Origin: Streptomyces sp. SAI-135
Lineage (GTDB): Bacteria > Actinomycetota > Actinomycetes > Streptomycetales > Streptomycetaceae
DNA: 64,000 nt
Direction: 5' to 3'
Assembly: GCF_029893805.1 (NCBI RefSeq)
Contig: NZ_JARXYP010000001.1
Span: forward strand, 558,001-622,000
This document shows positions 12,601 to 24,600 of the stretch, piece after piece. A program made the translations under genes and the position numbers. How positions within the stretch are numbered: position 1 is the stretch's first letter; each line of letters opens with the position of its first letter. The notes beneath the pieces were generated by a model. The model was given only the letters and a program-made list of their open reading frames with translations, was not told the origin of the DNA and searched no databases.

Positions 12601-15600
12601 GGCGGCGTCGTGTAGACCAGCACGACGGGCACGGCCAGCTCCCTGCGCATCAACTCCAGGTCGCGAGCCATCAGTTCCGGAAGCTCATCCGTATGCGCCC
12701 GATACGCCCTACCACCGAAGAACACCTGCAGGAAGTTCGGATCATTATGGTCCTGAGCCACTCGCAGCAGATACGGAGCGGGCTTGCCCGAACCCTGCGT
12801 CCACGGCGCGTCCACCAGCCCGGCGAGCGTACGGAACTGCGCCAGATCCACCTCCGCCGGCAACCCTTCACCCGTGAAGTCCTGGCCCCCACCACGTTTA
12901 CCGTCCACAGCCACTGCCAGCGATGCACCGGCAAACGCCCCAGCCAGTTCCAGGTTGTACGCCGCCGCCACGTTCACATCAGCCATATCCCGGCCCCCCG
13001 CGAACCCACGGGTGAGCAGGCGCACCACGTCCTCGCGGTCCTCGAAGTGCTGTGGGCCAGGAGGCAGATGCTGAACCCGCGCGATGAAGTCGTCCGCATC
13101 CAGACCCGGCGCCGCCAGTGTCTCCTCAGCCCTCACCCGCGCCCAGAAAATCCGCGACCGCTCAGCCACACCCACACGGCTCCGGGGTATCTGCAGGGCG
13201 ACGCTTGCCTCGGCAACAGGATCCGGCATATACCGCACGGCGTCATCCACCGCGGGCAGGTTCACCAGGTCGGCCAACGTCGGTTCATCGGGGTTCGCCG
13301 CCCATTGCGCCGCCGCGGCGGCCAGCACCCTGCGCGCGGCATCCTGGGTCACACCCGAAGCAGCCTCAGGATGCGCCGCGATCACCCGCAGCAACAGATC
13401 CAGCGTGAAATGACCAGCCGTGTCGAAGTCCGGGTCACCACTCCATATATGGTCGACGGCCGCCACACCGCGCAGCAGCTCGTCGTAATCGGACGCGTCG
13501 TCCACGTACGGTCCGAACACCAGCCGCAAAGCCTCCACCAGGACCAGCGTCCGGGCACGCTCCTCGTCCGAGACCTGATCACCCGCGGCGAACCCCGCGA
13601 CCCTCACCCGCCGGTCGAGTTCCGCCCCCGACGGATGCGGCCGCACCAGATCGAACCGCCCGAGCCGCCCCCGCGCATCAGCGAAGACCGCACGCAGGTA
13701 CCGCCCCGCCTTGCCGAGTGTCGCTTGCGCGCCGTAGGACAGGCGCACCCAGCGATCCAGCGCATTGGCGAGGTGCTGCGCCATCGAGAGGTCACGCAGC
13801 GGATCGGGGACAAACGATCCCGGATGGCCATCCCACGTGGGATTCGCGGCCGGCACGGCACGGTCCTCGGGCGACCCGCTGAAGCAAACAAACAAGTCGA
13901 GCCAGTGATGCTTCGGCCGACTCGTCAGACTCTTACGCCGCCTGAGCCACCCCGCCGCCCCCGGCTTGTCAACCCGTCGGCTGGTGCCATCCTTCATCGC
14001 CATCACCAGGAAGCCGGGCTCCCCGTGCAACTCCAGCTTGTGGGAGTCCTCCTCCGGCCCCGGACGCGGCAGCTCCAGCTCCGGGCCGAACTGGCCCGTG
14101 GCCGGGTTGTAGTGCACGAACGTCGTCATCTGGTCGAGATGACGGGTGTGGTCCTCAGAATGACCCGCGAATTCGGCGGGATGATGTGAAACACGACCGA
14201 TCTGCTCACCGCTCGACAGGCTGATGATGGGCTGAGTCACCACATCGCGGTGCCAGGCCGGTGCGTCGTCATCCGGGTCAGGCGCCAGACCGGGCCGGCT
14301 CGCAAACCAGTCACCCTGAGGTCTGCCGGGACGATGGATGACATCGATGGTGTGCGGCTGCGTGGAGTTCCCGGCAGACGCCGACCGGCTCCTGACCTGG
14401 ACCTCGCCGGTGTGCGCCAATACCGTCAGACCGGTACGATCCGCCACCTTGCGCGGCAGATCGGCGTAACCGCTGCCCGCGAAGGGAATTGCCAGCACGA
14501 TCTCGGTGTCCTTCGTGAGCCCCTCCCGCGCCGCATAGGCCGCGATCAGTTCCACCAACTCGTCCTCGGTCACCACATGGGTGGAACCGTCGGGCGTTCG
14601 CACCGCCAAGCCGCCGGGCGCGCGCGTTCCGGCCACGACAAACGGTGTCACGCCCTGCGAAAAGCGAGTCGGCACCGTGTCGACGACGTCGAAGTCACCG
14701 AATCCATTGGGCTTCAGGATGTCGCTGTGAGCGGTGTCCAGCTCCCCGCCGGCATACGGCAGTAGGTTCAGGCCAGGGACACGGCTGCCGTTGAACGTGA
14801 ACTGCGGAGTCCGGCCCGGCACGCCCAGACCCAGCTCCATCAGGTGGAACGCACGCAGCGCGGCCAGACTCGTCGCCATCGACGCGCTCTGCGCCCTGTC
14901 CACCAGCGCGAACAGCTCACGACGCCGGGCCTCCCCGACTTGGGTTCCGGCGCCGAGGCGCAGCACGCTGCGGGCAAGCGCGTCCACATCCAGCGGGCTG
15001 TCCCGCAGCTCCCGCTCACGGTCCCGCAAGAGGTCCAGCGTCTGCACAGCGGCGGCGTCCGGCGGCAGCAGGACGGCGATCGTCGCCTGCCGTCCCAACT
15101 CGGCCCGGGTCAGACCGGCGAGCCTGCCCTGCGTCACCAGGTCATCCGGTACCTGCGTCAGGCCGCGTGCTTCGACCCTGAAGTCAGTGACGGCCAGCCG
15201 CGTCTCACCCACCGGAAGACCTTGCTGAAGGTCCGCCAGCGCACGCTCCAGCATCTGCTGGAACACCGCGCCCGTCGACTGCGCGCGCAGCATGCCCACC
15301 TCGGCGGCGCGCGGGCCGACTGCTTGGCGCGCAAAGCCGGTGACGATCGCGCGCGGCAACGCCGCACCCACCCGCCGGTTACGCAGCCCAGCGGCGGCCA
15401 CAGCGAACGCCAGCTTCCGAAGACGCGCCTCCCCCGCCGCGGACGGCACATCGGTTCTGGGAGCGAACGCCACCAGACTCCGCGACGGCAACACCGGCAA
15501 CGCACGAACCCCCGGCGCGGCAACCGGAGCCGCGAGGACCGCATGCGAACCCAACTCCACGTCCCGCATGGCCGCCTGCACACCCTGCATGGGATCCCCG

Positions 15601-18600
15601 GCCGACGAAAGCGGCACTATCACCGTCGCCTCCGGAGAGAGCGCGCTGCCCGCGGCTTCCACCTCCTCATGCCCGGCGGTCTCGCTCGCGGTCGGGGTCG
15701 GCGCTTGGGACGGGAGGTCCTCCTCAGTCACCTGACGCGCGGTATTCCGGTGCCCGTGGGCGTCGGCCGGGACTGCCCAGAACGCGTCAGCGGCGTCGGA
15801 TTCGTTGCCCAGGCCGGTCATCACCGCATCACCCGTGCCCCGTGCCGCGCCCAGCGCGTCCGCCGCGACACCCAGCGCCAGCAGCCGCGCCTCAACGTCC
15901 TCAAGCCGCCGACGCGCGTCGTCCGTCTTGGCCCGGGCATGCTCCACCGCACGCTCGTCACCGCTGTCGCGCTCCAGCGCCACGGCTTCGGCGGTGGCCG
16001 CGCCGAGCACGGACAGCGCTCCCGCATGTGCTTCCCACGCCGCTGCGAGACCTGCGGCAGTGGTGTTCTCACCTTCCGGGGCAGCGGAGGCGGGACCGGC
16101 CGCCGTGTCGAAGACGGGCGGCGACGCCAGCAGGGACACCTGCGTCGCTGCTACGTCGGCGTCGGCGTCGGCGGTGTAGTGATAGCGCACCAGGCCGGTT
16201 CCGGCCGGCCAGGCGTCGTCGGTCTGGCCCGTGCCGTCGGCCGTCGGCCCCGGCGGCAGCCGGAACCACGCCGCCCCGGGCAGCACGACCATATCGCCGT
16301 CGTCGGTCATCTCGCCCTCGGACGGACCGAAGATTTCCACGCCCGGGACGTCGGCCAGGCGGCTCGACGGTATCTCGGTCACCTCGGCGTACTCGTCGGC
16401 GCTGGCCGGGATGAAGACAGGCTGCCCCAGCGCCGCAGCCAGTTCTGAGCCCCACTTGACGAGCGATCCAGGAGTGTCCTCACCTGGAAGGGCGATCACC
16501 AGCGGTGTCCCGGGCGACCAGCCGAGGTGCTTCAGCAGCGGGACGGATTCCGTCACTGTGAGCGGCGTGCTGCCCCCGAGGCCGAACGCATGCGGAGCGC
16601 GTGGCCGACGCCCGAACGCGAGCATCGCGACGAAGGCGTTGCCCCCGGGGAACACGGCGCGCAGCCGGTCGGCCGCGGCTGCCACTTGCTCGTCCGCCGC
16701 GCTCTGGGCGGGGTGGAACACCGCGCCTCCGGGCAGCCGGTTCACGAAGAGACCGCCCAGCGATGCCAGCCTCTCCAGACCGGGAATCCCGGCCGGTTCC
16801 AGCAGCTCGGCGGCGGCTTCGCCGGCTTGGGCGCCCAGGCCGCCGTACCACGACGTCACCGCGAACCGGGCCATGGCCTGAGCGCGGTTCGCGGGCCGCC
16901 AGAAGATGCGATCCAGCATGCCGCGCAGGCCCGCGGTGACCTCGGGCGCGTCCGGCTCGAAGACCGTCACCGACCCCGGCCCGCTTCCCGCATGGCGCAC
17001 CCGCTGTACCACGGCGGAATGCGAGCCCACCTGCTCGTAGGCAGACGGCAGCCGGTCCGGGTCGTCGGCCAGCCGCAGGGCCGCGTGCACCAGCCCCAGG
17101 GAGATGCTGACGTTGGCCTGGATCTCCGCTTCGTCCAGGCTGCCGTCCCACGCCCGGAACTCCACGTGGTCCGTGCCCTTACCCCTCACGCGCTTGAAGC
17201 TCAGCGCGTCCTCGTTCCGCATGCTGGGGACATCACGGACAGTGGTGTACGGAGGGGGGCCTTCGGGCAGCGGCCGGGCGTGCTTGTCGCCGCGATGCGC
17301 GTCGGCGCGCGGGTTCATCGCCAGCCGGAACAGCACGTCCTGGTGGCCGGTGAACAGCGCCCGCAACGCCTCGTACGCGCGAACGTCATGGCCGAACTGA
17401 CCGGTGCTCACATGAACGTGGCCGCCCGCCCGGGCCGTGATCTGCCCGCCGTTCCTGCGGATGACGCGGACGGCGGTGCGCAGGTCCTCCCACGTCTGCC
17501 GGGTGTCGCGCAGGATCGGGGAGACCAGCTCCACGCCCACCGTGGGGTCCCGCTCCAAGAGCCATCCATCCCTGGATTCCGCGTAGCCCCTGTCCACCGC
17601 CTGGTGGTATCCGGCGATCTCATTCTGCGTGGTCAGCCCGGCTTTCGCGAGTTCGGCGACGATCAACTCGTAGCGGGCTTCCTTCTCCGGGCCGGTGAGG
17701 CCCTCGTCGAGCTCGAACTCGATCTCGACGCCGAATGCCATACCGCCGCGGTCCGGGTCGGCCAGCCCGCCGGTCGCGTCCTCAAGCATGTACGGGATGT
17801 GCGGCTCGCCCTGTGCCACGCGGTCGGCGACCTGCTGGAACACCTGCTCAAGTGCCTCAGGCGTCGTTTCGGGCGTGCCGCCCATCTCCGACCACCACGC
17901 CCGCGCGTGCTCCCGCACCACCGAAGCCGGAACCTGCACCAAGGAACCAGCCTCGGCGCCGGGAACCGGTGTCCCCTGCGGGAGCAGGGACCGGATCGCC
18001 CGGAACAGCGCCGCGTCGGCCTCCACCGTCGGCGACGTGGCGGCGGGGTCCTCACTGCGGCGGCCTCCGTCCGGCTCCGTCACCCCGTCCGCCGTCGCGG
18101 AGACGGTCGGAGTCGATGACCGGTCGCTGGACGGAGTCGACGGGACCACCGGCGTCGGCTCCCCCGCCGTGTCGACATCCAGCGTGCCGGCCTGCTGTGC
18201 CCTGCGCTGCACCTCCTTCCAGGCCTCGCTCACCGCAGTGCCGGTCGACTGCCAGACCCGGGCCTGGTTCTCGCGTGCGGTCTCGACCGCGGCACGGGCG
18301 GCGGGAAGAGCGGCCCGTGCGGTGCTCAGCGCGGTGATGCGGCCCTGATGGCGCTCCTGGAGCTGACTCCACCGCCGCCTGGCAGCCTGTTCACGTTCCC
18401 GTGCCGCGTCCAGATCCGGCGAGGGCGCACCGGACGACGTCATCCGCTCGATGCTCCTCGTCTCGGCCCGCGCCTGCCGCCACGCCACCCGGGCCTCTCG
18501 CACCTGCTCCGCGGTCGGCAGGGCTCGGGCGTCCTGGATCGACTGTTCGATCCGGGACAGCTCCGTCTCGGCGTCATGGACCGTGGCGTCGGCCGCCTCA

Positions 18601-21600
18601 CGGGCGATCTCGGCCTGCCGTACAGCGGCGTCGTACGCCACGCCGGCCGCGGAGAAGGTCAGCGTCCCCAGGTGTTCAGCCACTGGTTCTTCCGGAGCGG
18701 CTTCAGTGGTGCCGGTGTCGGTCTCGGTACTGATCTCCCCTACGGGCGCGGCATGAAGCTTGGCGTCCCCTTCCGAAGCGGTTGCCTCACTGATGCCGGC
18801 AACAGTGTCAGCACCGCTCCCGAAACCCGTCCCGGCTTCGGTCTCGCCAGCCTCCGTGACCTGCCCGACGGACCGGGGCAGCGTCGGGCGTGGCCCCCCG
18901 GTGTCCAGAGCACCATTGCGGATCAGGGAGTCGACCATCTGCGGTACCGAGTGGCCGCCCTGGAAGAGGCTGTACATGTTGTCCGGCACGACGGGGCGCA
19001 GGCCCTGTTCCAGCAGGAGTTTCGGCAGCAGGATCTGCACGTTGGACCGGAGGTTGCCGTCCTGGAACGGGTGGACCACGTGCAGGGCGCGGATCGTGCG
19101 GACGATGGAGGCGAGCTTGACCGCGTCGTCGGCGTCGGGATCGGAGACGCGGGCGTAGTGCTGCTGGAAGAGCGTGTCGACCAGATCGGGGGCCGCGTCC
19201 TTGCCGTAGTTGGTCGCCAGCGACGGGTTGTTGTGCAGGAACCGGGTCAGGATGGTGACCGGCCGGGGTTTGGCCAGCGGCTTGGACCAGTCGTGGCTGG
19301 TCATGTCGTAGACCAGCAGCTGGTCGCCGATGCGCTCGTCGAAGATGTCGTCGGCGAGGGCGTCGCCCCGCAGCGGGAACTGCGTCGCGCCACCGCCGGA
19401 CCAGCCGATCACCCGCCCGAGGTGTGCGGTGGCCAGCCCGTGCATGGTCCGGTACGCGGTCGAGTCCATGGGCGTCACGACCGTGTCGGGGTCGTCGAGG
19501 AACTGGGCGTACGCCGACACCATGCCGCGCTGGAACCCGGGCGAACGGTCGTGGTCGTAGTAGGAGCCAGGGTCGTCCGGGAAGGCGTCGAGCGCGGCCT
19601 GGTGGTTCTTGGGGTCGATGTAGAAGGTCCACCACTTGTCCTCCGGCAGGAAGTCGCCGAGTGTCCGCGGCGGTTGGTCCTGTCCCGGGTCGCCGTCGGC
19701 ACCAGCGTGCCGTCCGGCGTCGCCGTCGGCCGCTTCCCGGGCGATTTCGGCCTGCCGTACAGCGGCGTCGTACGGCGTCCCGGCCGTGTCGGGGGCGGTG
19801 GCGACACCGTTCATGAAGTCGCGGAACGCCTCATACGTCGCGTTGTCCGCCCCCGTCGCCGCCACTGGGTTGGCTTCCGCAGGAGCCGCCGACTCACCGA
19901 CCGGGCCATACAACCGCTCCAGCAATCCCAGCAGTTCCGGCTCATGGACACGCACCCACTCGGCACCGTTGTGACGCGAACGGCCCGTCGCCGGGTCCGT
20001 GCCATGGTTGGTCCCCAGATAAACGTTGCTGAGCTGCGCGAAGAACTCGTACTCGTTCCCCGAGGAATAGTTGTCGCCCGTCACCGGATCCTGGTTGACA
20101 CCGTCCGGCCACAACACGTCCGGACCCCGCACCTCCTCGCCCCGCCTCCTCTTCTCCCTCCTTTCAAGATCCGCCTTCCTCTTCGCGTCATACACATCCC
20201 TGACCAGGTCCCGGTCGGCATCGGTCAGAGCAACCGTGTGCAGCAGATGCGCAATCTCGTGCGTCGCCGCCGAATAACCCTCAGCCATATGCGGAGCCGG
20301 GCCCACAGAAGTGACCTCGCCCAGCAGGTTCTCCTCCGGCACCACCGCGATCAGGCCATCCGTCACCCCCCGCAGCGTGCCGACACTCCTACCGGACCCG
20401 GCATCGACCTTGCCTGCCAGATGCGCAAACGAACTCAACCCGGTCAACGGCGTGTCCTGCGGCAGCACCACAATCGCCGCCCCCGACCCGAGCAGCCGCG
20501 TGGCAGCCTCCCGGTCCCGCAGCATCCGCGCCGCCCACGCATACGCCTCATGCCGCGCCGACACCGGCCGCGACACCTCACCCGGCACAACTACCAGCAA
20601 CCGCGCCGCAACCCGCGGGAACTCCCCCGGCAAGGACTTCCGCACCCCGTCCACAAAGGGGCCGTGCGTAGCCAGCCACCGCCGGTGCTGCGGTGCCATC
20701 ACCTCCAGCGCCTCGAACAACTCCCCTGCCTGCAGTGCAAGCAGATCCGCCACCAAGGCACCCGACCCGACAGGCTCGACCGGCTCCACCACCGAAACCA
20801 ACGCCGGATCCGAACCCGCCCGATCCACAGTCGGCAACAACCCACCATCCACCGCGCCCGGAACCTCACCGGACGGCGCGGCACGCAACCCACCGAACCC
20901 GCGCTCGCCCTCCCGGACCGGGCGGTGCGTGACTGTGACACGGCCGTTCGAGGCACTCTCGCGCTGTTCTGCGTCGTCCGTACCAGACGCCGCGTTCAGT
21001 GCGTCGAGCAGGGCTTGAGCATGCTCATCGGGGAACAGGCCGTCCCGCGCGACGTTCTCCCGCAACTCCTCCTCACTGAACGGGTGGATGTTCCAGTACC
21101 GGCCCCAGTTGTCCGTGTAGTCCAGGGCCGGGTCGCGGTCGGGTACGTCGTTCAGCGCCAACTGGGCGCCACGCATCACCTCGTGGAAGGTGTGGTGCGG
21201 CAGGGACAGCGAGATGGCGAGCGACCCGGCACGGATCAGGCCGAGGTCAAGGTCAAGGCCCCACAGCTCCCGCATCCGGGCGGCGTGCAGCATAAAACGG
21301 TGCGTGCTTCCGGCGGTGCCGGTCGCCACAAGGCCACCCGAGTCCTCGGAGTCCGCCTGCAATGCGGCACTCATCGGGATGTCGTACACCGACGTCGCCG
21401 GTATCCACGTCAGGCCATGATCGTTGACAGCGATCTGCCGCTCCGCCGCACTCAACGGGGGACGTACGTCGTCGGGGTGCACACGAGTGACCACCGACGC
21501 CTGGAGTTCCGTGATAGCGGCTTCCTTCTCCGCCGGTGGCATGTCCGCCGACTGCGCAATCTCCTGCGCCTGCCGCATGAACTCCGCGTAGGTCTCGCGC

Positions 21601-24600
21601 TGCCGCCGACTCGGCCGCTCCGCCACGATGTCCGGGTTCGGCTCCTCGCGGCCACCGAGCATGTCGGGCACGAAGTCGTTGGAGATGCCCTCGTAGATGA
21701 ACGCCACAAGCTCCCGCAGATTGCCGCTCTGCAGCACCCGGGTAAGAGCCGGGCGGGACTTGCCGACGACGCCGGCCTTGTACTTGCTGCTGTCGCCGAA
21801 CACCGACAGGCTGCCCGGATGCAGACGGCGGGCGGTCGCCCACGCCGCTTGCGCCATCTTCCGGTACTCGGCCACCACAGCCTCGTGTTCGGACAGGTAC
21901 TCGCCCAGCCGCTTGTCGAAGGCGGCTGCCTCCTCGGCGTAGCGGATACGCGCCTGAACCCACGGGGGCGCATCGCTGTTCCTCCGCTCCGGGGCCGGCT
22001 GGGAAGTCTGTCCGGACGGACGGGACAGGGGGCGCTCGGTTGCGGCGCTCGACTCCTCGGACGCGGGCCGGGCGTCTTCCGTTTCCGCGGTCGTCGTCGG
22101 TTCGGGCGCAGGTGCCTCGGTCAGGGCCGGTTCCCCGGCAACCGCGGTCTGGCCGAATGATTCCGGGACCTCGACCGGGACGGCTCGGTGGTCGTCGATC
22201 TCAACCGTCACGATGCGCCCGTGCGCCGGATCGGCTGCGCTACGCGCCCGCTTGGCAGAAAGCGTAAGTGCAAAGTCACGTACGGAAAGACGCGGGCCGC
22301 TCACGTCGGCCTGGGAAGCGTTGAGGACTTCGGCCAACTTGGCCCCGAGCGCCTTGCCGACAGCATCGGCCCGATTCTGACCGCTTGACTGCGAGCGGTT
22401 GCCGTAACCGGTAATGGTGACCGACGGCATCGGCAGGCCATGAGCCCGGTTCCACCAGCCCACACGCGCCAGCGTCCGGGCCAGACCGTCGATCGTACCG
22501 GCGTGAACGTCGGAGAGCGCGTGCCGCCGTTCCTCGAACCGGATGATCCTATGGCCCCGGCGCGGAGCATGACCGTGCACCACAACCGTCGTCAGCGGGT
22601 TGGCGAACGCGGGCGCATTCTCCGACAGCAGTTCCGCGTTGACCTCGTGCGCCGACTCTCCCGGCCGCTTGCTGTAAGCACGGAAATACCACAGGTCCTT
22701 GCTGTCCAGGACGGGGGCGGCGGCCCGGATCTGCTCCCTCGCACGGGAGCGCGCCTCGGCGATCTCCCGCTGCGCCAGCGCGTACTCGGGACGCTCCTCA
22801 TCGAAGTAGAAGAGGAGCTGCTCCGCCTGGTGAAGGTCGGCCAGCGCTCTGGCCACCCGCGCGAAGCTCTCCAGACGGGCCCTTCCCGCCTCGTCCGCAC
22901 CACCACGCCGTGCCTCGTCGGCCCGTCGGCCGGCCATCTCCGCCATCCGGAGAAGTTCGTCCTCGCCATAGCGGTCGAGATTTTCATCGACGACGTCGTC
23001 GAGCAGCTCGGCCGGGAGCTCACTGCGCGAGTGGGTCTCGTTCTCCAGTGTGACCTGGTGGGCGCCGTCCTCACTGGCCAGCACCACCTGCGCGAAGTGG
23101 TAGGGAGCATGAGGACCGACCCGGTCACCAGGCTTGGCGTGGTTGTGCGTGAAAAGCTGCGGGCCGCTTTCCATCATGCTGCTGATCGACTGAATGAGGT
23201 ACCCCTCGCCCACCTCCGCCCACGCATACTCATTGACCCCAGCACGCTGCGCGGCCGAGGCCAGACGCAAGCGCAGCGGGTTGTCCTGCGGCTCGTAACT
23301 GAGGGCACGGCCATAACGCACGCCCGGAGTGGGAGCACCCACCACTCCGCCGGTGACGCGAAGGTCCCGGCCCGTCTGACCCGCGGCCCAGCGCGGCGTG
23401 ACACCACCTGCGGCGCGAGTACCTTCGGCGACCTCCGTCAGCGCATCGGCCAAGTGATGAGTGCCGGTGACCTCTCGGCCGTGCAGCCCATTCACCGGGG
23501 CAGTGGCAATCGCACCGCCGGTGGGCCCCCGGAAGACGATGTGGGACAGGGGCGCGGTCTGCCCTCCGGCCACCATCTGGGCGAAGTCCCGCGTGAAGGC
23601 GTGCTCCGACCCTCCAGAGGCCGTCAGGAACTCCGGCTCCACCAGGAAGAGAGGCTCACCGAACGAACCGTCCTCCCGCGGCAACATCACGCCCACCGAC
23701 TCGTCGGCTTTGAGGCGCACTCCCGCCCCGGCCGCGGCCAGCTGCGCCGACGAACGTGCGATCGCCGTACGCGTGGCGTACACCTGCTGGCTCCGAACCG
23801 GGGTGCCGTCCTCGGTCACGAGCGTCGCCAGCGTCCGGTCCGCCGAGATGTACAGCGGCGGCCGGTCGGCCATACGGACATCCCCGCGATCCTGGTACGG
23901 CAGGACCAGCGCGGGCTCATCGGGGTCTGCTCCGTCGTCGGCCCGGACCTCGCCCACGTCCGTGGAAAGTGGCGGGGTGAACAAAACCCCGGCACCACGC
24001 CTGTCGATAACGTTGTATTCACGGGTCGTCAACGGCCGGGCACGGCGACCTTCGATCATCCGTGCCGCAACAGCCTGGTCGGCGAGGCGCTCGAACTCGG
24101 CGTCGCCATCGCTGCTGAGCTGTTCGTCGTCGCTGTCCGGGTCGGACCCACTGTCCCTACTGAAGTCGCTGGCACCTGGCAGACCGCGACCCACCGGTTC
24201 GACTGAGGCCCAGCTCTCACCCGTGTAGCCAGCGTTCACATCCAGCATGAGGTGGCGGGTGCCGGCCGTCGGATGCGTGACCACGTCGGCCGCAACCTTC
24301 GGATACCAGACCTGACGGCCCGTCGTCCCGGCAACCAGAGGAGCGACCGCCGCGGCGAACGGAGAAGGCAGCATCAGCACGACGTCCGCGTTGCGGGGCC
24401 GCCGGGAATCGTAGGAGATGAGCATGGCCAGCTCATCGGGAGACTCTGTCCAGAAGGTCCGCCCCGGCGTGACGATCCTGACAGCACGTCCCTGCGCCGT
24501 ACCCACGACCAGATACGCCTCGTCCCAAGGAGCAGGCTGCTGGACGACGCGGCCCCGACCCCGCATGCGGTAAGAATCCAGCTTAGGGGCGGGCCCCTGA

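Noticed and set aside
5431..15515. Modular repeats considered as a polyketide or peptide synthase
   Set aside because: No ketosynthase, adenylation, condensation or carrier-protein motif is present; repeats carry OmpA-like and lonely-Cys sequences.
18348..22160. Antisense open frame of about 1,270 codons
   Set aside because: Same cause; it overlaps the Fic-like, metalloprotease-like and HHTFHE domains on the minus strand, which carry recognisable active sites.
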